A stretch of DNA of 64,000 bases, from NCBI GenBank assembly GCA_033811195.1, contig JAPXOZ010000004.1, forward strand, positions 1 through 64,000, written 5' to 3'. The notes beneath the pieces are model-generated. The model searched no databases and had not been told where the DNA came from. It saw nothing but the letters and a program-made list of their open reading frames with translations. The position numbers and the translations under genes were made by a program. This stretch comes from Cacconaster sp033811195. GTDB taxonomy: Bacteria > Bacteroidota > Bacteroidia > Bacteroidales > UBA932. Each line of letters begins with the position of its first letter. Within the stretch, counting starts at the first letter, position 1. This document shows positions 36,445 through 45,104 of the stretch, one piece after another.

Positions 36445-36897
36445 CTAATATTTGTTTTTGCTATCAATAATAATAGTCACAGGGCCGTCATTGACCAGTG
36501 CTACCTCCATTTCGGCTCCGAATTCGCCACATTTTACTTCTTTTTCGATGCAGTCGGAGAGGGTTTTCTTAAATTTTTCATAAAGAGGAATTGCAGTTTC
36601 AGGCTTTGCCGCAAAGATATAGGAGGGACGGTTTCCCTTCTTTGTCGAGGCGAAAAGCGTAAATTGGCTCACCACCAGCACTTCGCCATCGGTATCAACC
36701 ACGGAGAGATTCATCACTCCATTATCATCATCAAAAATTCGCAATGCAGCAATCTTGCGACACATCCAATCGATATCTTCCTGTGTGTCCGCCTCTTCAA
36801 ACCCTACAAGCACCGTCATGCCATAGCCTATGGTAGCCACCACTTCACCGCCTATGCTGACACTCGAAGAAGACACTCTTTGTATTACGACTCTCAT
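36445..36897 (-). CDS. dtd: D-aminoacyl-tRNA deacylase
   Basis: 150 residues. Begins MRVVIQRVSSSSVSI; substrate motifs SQFTLFA and NDGPVT (the NxGPxT motif) are present. Hydrolyses D-aminoacyl-tRNAs. First gene of a dtd-deoC pair. Its 5' side faces the large heptamer array; no clear promoter box was seen in the 35 nt between. Confidence 0.96.
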   Translation of the reverse strand: MRVVIQRVSSSSVSIGGEVVATIGYGMTVLVGFEEADTQEDIDWMCRKIAALRIFDDDNGVMNLSVVDTDGEVLVVSQFTLFASTKKGNRPSYIFAAKPETAIPLYEKFKKTLSDCIEKEVKCGEFGAEMEVALVNDGPVTIIIDSKNKY

Positions 36898-36931
36898 AGT
36901 ATTTATTTATAATTTGTAACAAAATGTTTTT

Positions 36932-37506
36932 AGTTCTGAGTTTCGAGTTCCGAGTTTCGAGTTGTGCTCCGCACTCCATACTCCATACTCCACACTCAAT
37001 ACTCCACACTCATACTCCACACTCAATACTCCATACTCCATACTCCATACTCCATACTCAATACTCAATACTCAATACTCCATACTCCATACTCCATACT
37101 CCATACTCCATACTCCATACTCCATACTCCATACTCCATACTCCATACTCAATACTCAATACTCAATACTCAATACTCATACTCCACACTCATACTCCAC
37201 ACTCAATACTCCATACTCCATACTCCATACTCCACACTCAATACTCAATACTCAATACTCAATACTCAATACTATATACTCCACACTCATACTCCAAACT
37301 CATACTCCACACTCAATACTCAATACTCAATACTCAATACTCCATACTCCACACTCCACACTCCAAACTCACCACTCCATACTACATACTCCACACTCCA
37401 AACTCCCCACTCCAAACTCCCCACTCCATACTACATACTCCCCACTCCCAACTCCCCACTCCAAACTACATACTCCCCACTCCAAACTCCCCACTCAGAA
37501 CTCCTC
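36932..37506. repeat. Heptamer array E: five GAGT-type units joined head-to-head to 77 ACTC-type units
   Basis: Left arm 36932-36966: AGTTCTG, AGTTTCG, AGTTCCG, AGTTTCG, AGTTGTG. A 6-nt joint CTCCGC follows, and GTGC-TCC-GCAC forms a tip hairpin (36964-36974). Right arm 36973-37506: hand count 77 units, of which 72 are heptamers and five are hexamers (ACTCAT); 73 start ACTC. The left and middle parts are dominated by ACTCCAT and ACTCAAT; the right third, next to the radical SAM gene, has CAA, CCC, CAC, AGA and CTC endings. 37001-37080 and 37181-37260 are copies 180 bp apart with one difference. The 633-bp gap between dtd and the radical SAM gene holds nothing else. Confidence 0.97.
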
Positions 37507-37530
37507 ACTAAACCTCGCAACCCGCACCAC

Positions 37531-38307
37531 TTATCCGCTTATACGGATCTTTATTCCCGCTTTCTTCAAAGGCTCAGCGGCCCGTTCCATCTCTTTTACT
37601 GAGACTTTCTCCAAAGTGGAAAGAGGAGGTTTCCGGTCAAGGGTGTAGAGCATAACTTCGCGCGGACGTAGTGACAGGACCATTTTCTGCCATCCCACCA
37701 GTAAGTCGCTCCTCATCGAATCCACCTCCACACCGTTCACAACTCCACGCAAAAACATAGTCTGCAATATGAAATCACCCTCAAACCACTCCAGATTTGA
37801 AATCACTTCGCTGATGCTGTAATTGGGATTTTGGGGACGGTCAATAAGCGTGACATAATCCTTATTCACACCATCAAGCTTGAGAATCGGATTATCTACC
37901 TTACGCAGTGCCTCCTTTATTCCGGGTCTGCCTAGCATAGTTGCGTTTGAAAGCACAGAGATAACAGCTTTCGGAAAAAACTCATCCCTAAGAGCCACCG
38001 TATAATCTATGATTTCCGCAAAATCGGGGTGTAGGGTAGGCTCGCCGTTGCCGGAAAATGTGATGGAATCTACAGGAATATTGTCGCGTTGGCACTCGTC
38101 CAATTTATTTCTTAGGGCCTCGAGTACCTGCTCCATCGTAGGAATCTTGCTATCTGAGCGTCCCTCTGAGTTCCATCCGCACTCGCAGTAAACACAGTCA
38201 AAGGAACAAATCTTGCCCTTGAGGGGCAGAAGATTTATCCCCAGCGAACTGCCAAGTCTTCTGCTTCTGATCGGACCAAAAACTATACTATCAAAATATA
38301 TCGCCAT
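37531..38307 (-). CDS. Radical SAM protein
   Basis: 258 residues. The [4Fe-4S] site is CSFDCVYC (CX3CX2C), with SAM-binding segment TFSGNGEPTLHPDF. No additional cluster motif at the C-terminus. Resembles a widespread uncharacterised radical SAM group; the reaction is unknown. Third gene of a lipoprotein-amidohydrolase-radical SAM operon (9-nt gap to the amidohydrolase). Array E begins 24 bp after its stop. Confidence 0.88.
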   Translation of the reverse strand: MAIYFDSIVFGPIRSRRLGSSLGINLLPLKGKICSFDCVYCECGWNSEGRSDSKIPTMEQVLEALRNKLDECQRDNIPVDSITFSGNGEPTLHPDFAEIIDYTVALRDEFFPKAVISVLSNATMLGRPGIKEALRKVDNPILKLDGVNKDYVTLIDRPQNPNYSISEVISNLEWFEGDFILQTMFLRGVVNGVEVDSMRSDLLVGWQKMVLSLRPREVMLYTLDRKPPLSTLEKVSVKEMERAAEPLKKAGIKIRISG

Positions 38308-38316
38308 AATCCTTTT

Positions 38317-39513
38317 CTATATTATTCTTCGTGATCTGCTCTCTTTGGTGAGAGCCATTCTTTCGTAATTAATGTTGTCAATAAGAACTATACCTGGTTT
38401 TTTGCCTGGTGTAAATGATCCGAAGCGCTCTTCCACCCCGACAGCACAAGCACCGTTGAGGCAACACCATTTTAATATCTCTTCAAGCGGGATGTGAGGG
38501 AAATGCTCCTGGATGCATCGGATCTCCTCCACCATTGAGAGCTGATGGTTACTAGAGAGACTATCGGTACCAACACATATTGTAAGATTGTTTGCCATCA
38601 ATAGATTTAGTGGGGGCAACATCCTATGGATGAATATGTTGGAGAGGGGACAGACTGCCCAATACGGGCTTTTGAGGATTTTCAGTGCCTCATCTATGCT
38701 CTCCTGGTCGGTAACCGTGTTATGGACCAGCAGTACCCTTCCCTCTATCGGAGCCTTCACCTCCTTCCGTAGGTTGTCAAGGAAGTATTTGAGCGCCGAT
38801 TCGCCGGTTACCGGAGGCATTGAGCAACCACGCGCTTTGTAATCCTCTGCCAGTTCTCCCGTGCCGTATCTGATCATATCCTCCTCTTGGTCGCTCTCCT
38901 GGTTGTGGTAGGAGATATATCCTGACTTAAGTCCCTCAGCTGCCGATAGACGATTGAGCAGCGGACTCATTGTATAGGAAGAGTGGGGGGTAGGTGCAGC
39001 GTCCAGCCCCATCCTTTTAGCCTTCTCCTGCAACTCTACTGCTCCGGCAAGTATTTGCAGCGCATCTTCCGGCTCCGTACCGAACACCTCAATATAGGTG
39101 CGGGTGTAGATAGGTGAGGAGACCTTACATTCAAAACTCTCGTCGCAGTTGCTAATATCCCCCATTACAGAGATACCGGCTGCATACATTTGCTCCATCT
39201 GTTCTGTAAGCGCGACTATCCGTTCTTCCTTACCTACTGTCAGGCGCAACGCATTTATCTGCCGTATGAAGCCATCCATACCTGTTCCATCGCGGAAAAG
39301 ACCTTTCATATGAGAGAGTTCGACATGGCAATGGGCATTGGCAAACCCTGGAATCAATATGCCCTTCAGGTATTCTGCCGAAGCTCTAATTTTTAGGTCA
39401 AGTCTATCTCCGGAATCACAATAGAGGATTGTACCCTCGTCGTCCACCTCCACATATCCGTTTTTAATAGGTCTTCTGTCAATTGGGAAAATATAGTCGG
39501 CACTATATATCAT
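38317..39513 (-). CDS. Amidohydrolase-family deaminase
   Basis: 398 residues. Metal ligands in order: ANAHCHVELSH (H-x-H), PHSSYTMS, SYHNQESDQEE, LLVHNTVT and VGTDSLSSN (Asp). This is the ATZ/TRZ and adenosine-deaminase-like pattern acting on heterocyclic amines. It could be the aminodeoxyfutalosine deaminase (MqnX) of menaquinone synthesis, which would fit the UbiA protein at 31.9 kb, but S-adenosylhomocysteine or guanine-type deaminases are not excluded. Overlaps the lipoprotein gene by 4 nt. Confidence 0.82.
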   Translation of the reverse strand: MIYSADYIFPIDRRPIKNGYVEVDDEGTILYCDSGDRLDLKIRASAEYLKGILIPGFANAHCHVELSHMKGLFRDGTGMDGFIRQINALRLTVGKEERIVALTEQMEQMYAAGISVMGDISNCDESFECKVSSPIYTRTYIEVFGTEPEDALQILAGAVELQEKAKRMGLDAAPTPHSSYTMSPLLNRLSAAEGLKSGYISYHNQESDQEEDMIRYGTGELAEDYKARGCSMPPVTGESALKYFLDNLRKEVKAPIEGRVLLVHNTVTDQESIDEALKILKSPYWAVCPLSNIFIHRMLPPLNLLMANNLTICVGTDSLSSNHQLSMVEEIRCIQEHFPHIPLEEILKWCCLNGACAVGVEERFGSFTPGKKPGIVLIDNINYERMALTKESRSRRII

Positions 39514-40115
39514 TTGGTTTTTTGTTGTTTGAATTTTTTGCTGAGTTCAAGAAGTTCTTCTTTGGTAAGACGCTTTTCACGTGTGGTGATGCGCCGATTT
39601 TTCGTATCGGGCAGTTCTCGAGCAACAGTATCTTGAACAGAAGTGTCATCAACTGACCTCTTCTGAGCCGAAGTGTCCAGACCAAAGGCATCTTCTTCGG
39701 GGAAGGCTATGTGCTCTTCAACGGGTGCACCCTCGTCAAAATCTATAGACTCTTCCATCATTCTTCTATCTTCATCCACACCATGTTGCTGCAGATCATA
39801 AAGATATTGTTCACGCTCTTTTAGCTTTGTTTCTACTGCTTGAATCATCTTGAGGAATTTCTCAGGATCCCTGAGGTAAAAATTGATTGAATTGACAAAT
39901 TCCTCTTCGGTATATCCGTATTTATCAAGTAGCGGGGCATAAACTTTCATTGAATCACTTTGGGCTCTTATTTTGGGATTGTGTTCAACATAGGTGTCGA
40001 GAAGAGAGATCTCATAATATATCTGTATCATCTTCTTTTCGGGGATGTCCGCTCTGGGGCCACAGGAGAGAGCTGTAAGCAGTAGTGAGAGTATGAGTAT
40101 GCCTGTACGTTTCAT
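39510..40115 (-). CDS. DUF4296-type lipoprotein
   Basis: 201 residues from the ATG at 40115 (a GTG precedes it by one codon). Lipoprotein signal MKRTGILILSLLLTALSC with the lipobox Cys at 18. Helical domain with IQIYYEISLLDTYVEHNP and DKYGYTEEEFVNSINFYL, as in DUF4296 proteins of Bacteroidota; C-terminal half is charged and low-complexity (TREKRLTKEELLELS). Function unknown. -7 box TATATTTG at 40141-40148 on this strand, with TTTG at 40172-40175 (23-nt spacer). Confidence 0.78.
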   Translation of the reverse strand: MKRTGILILSLLLTALSCGPRADIPEKKMIQIYYEISLLDTYVEHNPKIRAQSDSMKVYAPLLDKYGYTEEEFVNSINFYLRDPEKFLKMIQAVETKLKEREQYLYDLQQHGVDEDRRMMEESIDFDEGAPVEEHIAFPEEDAFGLDTSAQKRSVDDTSVQDTVARELPDTKNRRITTREKRLTKEELLELSKKFKQQKTK

Positions 40116-40191
40116 CACAGAAGTTTTGCCGTTTAAACTCCAAATATAGCAATTTTTATACCTATCTTTGTCAAAATTAGTTTCAACTGGT

Positions 40192-41472
40192 ATGAATGTC
40201 CTTGTATTGGGTTCGGGTGGAAGGGAAAGTGCTTTAGCCTGGAAATTATCCGGCAGTCCTCTTGCAGAGCATCTTTACTGTATGCCAGGCAACCCTGGCA
40301 CCGCCACTTTCGCGACAAATGTGAATTGCGGTCTCTCCGATTTTGAATCTATTGCACAACATATTTCCGATCTTTCGGTTGATATGCTCGTCGTAGGTCC
40401 TGAAAATCCTCTTGTTGAGGGTATTACCGATTTTCTTCAAGATAGAATGCCTTCACTTATGGTTATAGGTCCCAGCCGTGATGGAGCAAGGCTTGAAGGC
40501 AGTAAGGATTTTGCTAAGGCTTTTATGACAAGGTACTCCATTCCTACTGCTGCATACAGGACTTTCGAGAGTTCCCAGTTTGAAGATGCTTATGCTTTCC
40601 TGGAGCAGCTCAAGCCTCCTTATGTTCTCAAGGCAGATGGTCTTGCCGCCGGCAAGGGAGTGATCATCAGTCATTCTATAGAAGAGGCCCGTCAGGAACT
40701 TGCCTCGATGTTCGAAGGCCGTTTCGGAGAAGCCGGTGCTAAAGTGGTAATAGAAGAGTTCCTTTCGGGTATTGAACTCTCGGTTTTCGTGCTGACTGAC
40801 GGCAGAGATTATCTGATGCTTCCCAACGCTAAAGACTATAAACGAATTGCCGAAGGTGATACCGGTCCCAATACCGGTGGTATGGGTTCGGTCTCTCCGG
40901 TGCCTTTTGCGGATGATCTCTTTATGTCAAAAGTTGAAGAGCGTATAGTAAGACCTACTATACGCGGTATAGAAGCTGAGGGCATGAATTACTGCGGTTT
41001 CATATTTATAGGTTTGATGAATTGTGGCGGTGACCCTTATGTAATAGAATACAATGTCCGTATGGGAGACCCTGAGTGTGAATCGGTCGTAAGGCGCATT
41101 GATAGTGACCTTCTGGGACATCTTATAGCTGCCGCCAAGGGTAATCTCTCTTCGGAGAAGATAATTGTCTCGCCTATGAGTTCGGTTACAGTAATGGCAG
41201 TTTCCGGAGGTTACCCGGGCAGTTACGGCAAAGGATTTCCGATTTCAGGACTTGATGTAGACTCGAAAGAAGATGATATTGTTCTGTTTCATGCCGGTAC
41301 TGCTGTTTCAGGAGCTGAAGTGGTGACATCAGGTGGCAGAGTGCTGGCAGTAACATCCCTGGCAAAATCCCTGGCTGAGGCGCGAGAAGCCTCCTACAGA
41401 AGACTTGCAGACATTTCATTTGAAGGTATATTTTACCGTAGCGATATAGGTAGCGACTTGTTGAATTTCTGA
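40192..41472 (+). CDS. purD: Phosphoribosylamine--glycine ligase
   Basis: 426 residues from the ATG at 40192; the upstream TTG lies in the promoter region. N-terminal GSGGRESALAWKL, ATP-grasp segments YVLKADGLAAGKGV and NTGGMGSVSPVPF, metal site EYNVRMGDPE. Second step of purine synthesis. A -7 box TATCTTTG lies at 40163-40170, face to face with the lipoprotein gene's promoter. The next gene follows after 15 nt. Confidence 0.97.
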   Translation: MNVLVLGSGGRESALAWKLSGSPLAEHLYCMPGNPGTATFATNVNCGLSDFESIAQHISDLSVDMLVVGPENPLVEGITDFLQDRMPSLMVIGPSRDGARLEGSKDFAKAFMTRYSIPTAAYRTFESSQFEDAYAFLEQLKPPYVLKADGLAAGKGVIISHSIEEARQELASMFEGRFGEAGAKVVIEEFLSGIELSVFVLTDGRDYLMLPNAKDYKRIAEGDTGPNTGGMGSVSPVPFADDLFMSKVEERIVRPTIRGIEAEGMNYCGFIFIGLMNCGGDPYVIEYNVRMGDPECESVVRRIDSDLLGHLIAAAKGNLSSEKIIVSPMSSVTVMAVSGGYPGSYGKGFPISGLDVDSKEDDIVLFHAGTAVSGAEVVTSGGRVLAVTSLAKSLAEAREASYRRLADISFEGIFYRSDIGSDLLNF

Positions 41473-41487
41473 TAAGGATAGGGTGGA

Positions 41488-42474
41488 GTGAGTACATCAA
41501 AGATAAACGGAAGGACGATAGCACTACTTGTTTTAGCGGTGGTGCTATATGTGAGCGCTTTTTTTATTGCTCCGGAACCTATGGATTATGATACAGTGCT
41601 GCCTTTTGGAAGTCCGAGGTTTCTTGACACGATATTCGGAGCGACCACTCTATCCTATATTCTGTCGATAGTTTTTATGATAGTTACCGCAGCCAGTATC
41701 TATTACTTCAATTTGATGTTCACCTCCGGTATCAACTATTTGCTACCGGTATTGTATATATTTCTTGTGGTATACAATCCAAGGGTGATCTTTTTCTCAC
41801 CGCTTCATATCGTAGCGCTTCTGTTGCTTTGGTCACTCGTCTTTTCCGCTCGATACCGCAACTCCGTTCAAAATTTGAGCAATAACTTTGTTTCGTTTTT
41901 CCTATTTGGCACTGCCTCGTTATTCTTCCCCCAGCTGGTCTGGATTTTTCCTCTAATCATACTTGTCAATCTTAGGGCTTCCGAGGAGAAGTTAAAGTAT
42001 ATTTTTACCTCATTCCTCGGGGTACTCACTCCACTTGTAATGGCTGGTGCAATATGCTATATATTTGGTGGAAATCAGTTTCTGAATGGAGTAATAGCCT
42101 CTTTCTGGGTTTCAATGAGTACTCTTGGCAGATATACTTTTAATTTTTCTGCTGTAGAAATTGCAGCTGCACTTTTTATGATCATTTTTGCTTTGATTTC
42201 AACCTTTTATGTGCTGCGCAATCTCAATCGTTACAAGATTATTCACTCAAATACTTCTATCCGCATCATCTTTTTTGCGATACTGATTTCACTTATTTGT
42301 GCGGTTTTTATTACGGACATCCGTGATCCGTATGGTGTGATGCTTTATGTGCCGGTTTCGCTGATTCTTTTTGAGTATCTCTCTTCCTCTAAAAACAACA
42401 AGGGGGCCACTATATTTTGTATAGTAGTATCCGGCCTTGCAATAATCTCAAGAATTATAGTTTTCGTTCGTTAG
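41488..42474 (+). CDS. Polytopic membrane protein of unknown function
   Basis: 328 residues with roughly eight hydrophobic segments and few charged residues; begins at a GTG so that the first membrane helix (TIALLVLAVVLYVSAFFIA) is included. Conserved-looking soluble stretch PLHIVALLLLWSLVFSARYRN. Resembles membrane proteins found beside purine or pyrimidine genes in Bacteroidota (DUF6427-type), but I cannot confirm this. Its 3' end overlaps the convergent acyltransferase gene by 4 nt. Confidence 0.7.
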   Translation: MSTSKINGRTIALLVLAVVLYVSAFFIAPEPMDYDTVLPFGSPRFLDTIFGATTLSYILSIVFMIVTAASIYYFNLMFTSGINYLLPVLYIFLVVYNPRVIFFSPLHIVALLLLWSLVFSARYRNSVQNLSNNFVSFFLFGTASLFFPQLVWIFPLIILVNLRASEEKLKYIFTSFLGVLTPLVMAGAICYIFGGNQFLNGVIASFWVSMSTLGRYTFNFSAVEIAAALFMIIFALISTFYVLRNLNRYKIIHSNTSIRIIFFAILISLICAVFITDIRDPYGVMLYVPVSLILFEYLSSSKNNKGATIFCIVVSGLAIISRIIVFVR

Positions 42475-43034
42475 ATTCCATCCATAAAGTCGAAGCATCC
42501 GTCGTGAAAGCCTTTTAGGTCCATGGCCTTGTAGATTTTTTGAATTTCACGCTGGTCTGCCATGGGGTCATCCGTCAGCTCGAATCGCTCGCCGTATCCT
42601 ATAACTTTGCGTCCCCAGTCGAAATAACCCAGATAGACCGGGACACCGGTCGCTTTGGCAATGGTATGGAATCCTAATTTCCACCTTTTTACAGCCTTGC
42701 GTGTTCCTTCGGGTGCCAGAGCCAGGTGAAATTTTTCGCAGGAATTGAAAATATCAATCATCTGTTTGATAACTGAGGCCCCGCTTTTACGGTCAATTGG
42801 GAAGGCGTGGAGTTTTTTGAGCAACCAACCCAGAGGCCAGAAAAACATCTCCTTTTTTATCATGCATTTTGCTTCTCCTCCAATTCCCATGTAATAGAGG
42901 TAGGAGACCGCAAAATCCCAGATGGATGTATGGGGTACCCCAAGTATGATGCATTTGTCTTCAGGTACGGGGACGTCCTGAGTTACTTTCCAGCCCAGGC
43001 TTTTCAAAAGAAATTTACAGAATTTGCGCCACAT
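42471..43034 (-). CDS. PlsC-type acyltransferase
   Basis: 187 residues. HX4D motif as PHTSIWD, and the second motif LAPEGTRK (EGTR) that binds the glycerol phosphate. Small enzyme of the 1-acylglycerol-3-phosphate acyltransferase superfamily; because it is short, lyso-lipid or aminolipid acylation are alternatives. Its ATG overlaps the parE stop by 1 nt (TAATG), so translation is coupled. Confidence 0.85.
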   Translation of the reverse strand: MWRKFCKFLLKSLGWKVTQDVPVPEDKCIILGVPHTSIWDFAVSYLYYMGIGGEAKCMIKKEMFFWPLGWLLKKLHAFPIDRKSGASVIKQMIDIFNSCEKFHLALAPEGTRKAVKRWKLGFHTIAKATGVPVYLGYFDWGRKVIGYGERFELTDDPMADQREIQKIYKAMDLKGFHDGCFDFMDGI

Positions 43035-44971
43035 TATTGAACTTCTTCGGTATTGTTGATATCGGAACGGAGATTGTTCCTAATGAATTTTTGTCTCACG
43101 GGCGTGTTGGTGCCCATATAGAATTCTATTATATCGTTGATATTCTCCTCTTTGGTCAGGCGTACTGCATCAAGGCGCATTTCAGGCCCGATAAAGCCCT
43201 TGAACTCTTCGGGAGAAATCTCTCCAAGGCCTTTAAAACGGGTCACTTCAGCCTTTTTGCCTAGTTTGTTGACAACTTTGTCTTTCTCTGCGGAATTGTA
43301 GCAATAGATGTTGGTTTTTTTGTCAGTTACCCTGAATAGCGGTGTCTTGAGTATATAGAGATGACCCATACGCACGAGATCAGGGTGGAACTTGAGGAAA
43401 AAGGTAAGTAGCAGCAGACGAATGTGCATTCCGTCTACGTCAGCATCGGTGGCGATTACCACATTGTTGTAGCGCAGGTTTTCAATATCCTCTTCAATAC
43501 CGAGCGCGGACTGAAGCAAGCAGAGTTCTTCATTACGATCTACATATAGGTCCTTTTTGGAGGCCTTGGCGCAATTGAAGGGTTTTCCCTTTAGGCTGAA
43601 TACAGCTTGAATGTTTGCGTCCCTGCTGGATGTGATAGAGCCTGATGCAGAATCTCCCTCGGTGATGAATATTGTTGTCTCCTTTGCCTGAGGATGCATT
43701 TCACCCCTGGTAGTCTTGTCATTATAGTGGACTCGGCAGTCTCTGAGTTTTTTATTGTAGACGTTGGCTTTTTTGAGACGTTCTCTGGTCTTTCTGCTCA
43801 CTTTGGAGATAGCTGTTCGCTCCTGTTCCGATTCCTGTATCTTTTTTAGGATAATGTCCGCCACATCTAGGTTTTTGTGGAGATAATTGTCCAGTTCAGT
43901 CATCAGAAAATCAGTCATAGTCTTGCTTATGGTTGGACCGTGAGTGCCATCCTGTTTGTTCTGCCACATATATTTGGACCCCAACTGCACTTTTGTCTGT
44001 CCCTCAAATTCCGGCTCCTGAATGCGTACACTGACTGCACCTATGATTGATTGGCGAATGTCCACCGGATTGAAATCTTTTTTGTAATAGTCTCTGAGTG
44101 TCTTAGTCAGCGCTTCTCTAAATGCCGAGAGGTGTGTGCCACCGAGAGTCGTATTTTGTCCGTTTACAAAGGAGTGTATATTCTCTCCGTAATCATTGCC
44201 GTGAGTGAAGACTATCTCGATATCCCCGTTTTTTAGGTGAATAGGGGGATAGAGCGGTTCTTCGACCAAATTGTCGTTGAGTAGATCGAGCAGCCCGTTC
44301 TCGGATTTGTAGTCGGTGCCGTTGAAACTAAGTTTTAAACCTACGTTGAGATAGGAATAGTTCCGTAGCATCGTGTCGATGTACTCCAAATTGTATTGGT
44401 AGGGTTCGAAGAGTGTATCATCAGGAACAAAAGTTACCAGAGTTCCGTTTTTCTCCGTGGTTGGTTCCGGCGTAAAGTTGGGAGTGGTGAGGATACCCTT
44501 TTCGTATTCAAGTGCAAGGGTCTCTCCCGAACGGAAAGACTGTACGGTGAAATGTGAGGAGAGTGCGTTAACTGCCTTTAAGCCGACACCATTCATACCT
44601 ACCGATTTCTGGAAGGTCTTGTCGTCAAATTTTGCCCCGGTGTGCAGTTTTGTCACAGCTGCGTCAAGCTGGTTGACACTCTTATCTTTTTCGCTGAAGC
44701 CAAAAGGGATGCCGCGTCCGAAGTCTCTTATATGTATTTTCTTGTCCTCGATCTCCATGTTGATTTGTTTACCGTAACCCATGGCAAATTCATCAATGGA
44801 GTTGTCAATCACCTCCTTCATCAGCACATACATTCCGTCGTTGGGCTCGGTACCATCCCCAAGACGCCCGATGTACATTCCGGGCCTAAGTCTTATATGT
44901 TCGAGGTCTTCCAGAGTGACGATGCTCTCATCGTCGTATACATGGTTATTCAATTTCTCTGTTTGTTCCAT
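43034..44971 (-). CDS. parE: DNA topoisomerase IV subunit B
   Basis: 645 residues. GHKL ATPase (VIDNSIDEFAMG, GRGIPFG, GMNGVGLKAVNAL), transducer, and TOPRIM domain with EGDSASGS and DADVDGMHIRLLLLTFF. The Ser in EGDSASGS, where GyrB has EGDSAGGS, and the LKGKPFN segment mark it as ParE. Decatenates daughter chromosomes with ParC, which is not in the window. A -7 box TATATTTG is at 45004-45011 on this strand. Confidence 0.93.
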   Translation of the reverse strand: MEQTEKLNNHVYDDESIVTLEDLEHIRLRPGMYIGRLGDGTEPNDGMYVLMKEVIDNSIDEFAMGYGKQINMEIEDKKIHIRDFGRGIPFGFSEKDKSVNQLDAAVTKLHTGAKFDDKTFQKSVGMNGVGLKAVNALSSHFTVQSFRSGETLALEYEKGILTTPNFTPEPTTEKNGTLVTFVPDDTLFEPYQYNLEYIDTMLRNYSYLNVGLKLSFNGTDYKSENGLLDLLNDNLVEEPLYPPIHLKNGDIEIVFTHGNDYGENIHSFVNGQNTTLGGTHLSAFREALTKTLRDYYKKDFNPVDIRQSIIGAVSVRIQEPEFEGQTKVQLGSKYMWQNKQDGTHGPTISKTMTDFLMTELDNYLHKNLDVADIILKKIQESEQERTAISKVSRKTRERLKKANVYNKKLRDCRVHYNDKTTRGEMHPQAKETTIFITEGDSASGSITSSRDANIQAVFSLKGKPFNCAKASKKDLYVDRNEELCLLQSALGIEEDIENLRYNNVVIATDADVDGMHIRLLLLTFFLKFHPDLVRMGHLYILKTPLFRVTDKKTNIYCYNSAEKDKVVNKLGKKAEVTRFKGLGEISPEEFKGFIGPEMRLDAVRLTKEENINDIIEFYMGTNTPVRQKFIRNNLRSDINNTEEVQ

Positions 44972-45017
44972 CTATTGTTCTTTCAAATTTACAATATGAG
45001 CGCAAATATAGCACTTT

Positions 45018-45052
45018 TTGTGCCTTTATTGAGAAGAAAATCTTATTTTTGC
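45018..45052 (+). promoter_or_regulatory. mutAB promoter
   Basis: TTTG (45018-45021), 23-nt spacer, TATTTTTG (45045-45052). Predicted transcript start near 45058; 47 nt leader. No cobalamin riboswitch is visible in it. Confidence 0.7.
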
Positions 45053-45104
45053 AAGATATTCAAAGGTAATATCTAAAACAATATAATAAAAACTTTATAA
45101 TTTT

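Noticed and set aside
36932..37506. CRISPR array
   Set aside because: Units are 7 nt with no 25-40-nt spacers, and no cas genes are nearby.
36924..37648. Three long overlapping open reading frames across the large array (peptides rich in HTPYSIL and NTQYSIL)
   Set aside because: They come from a 7-nt repeat that lacks stop codons in the plus frames; all three frames are open and the peptides are the same 7-residue cycle. No gene-like features.
44972..45104. Cobalamin riboswitch upstream of the B12-dependent mutase
   Set aside because: The leader is under 50 nt after the predicted start and shows no B12-box-like sequence.
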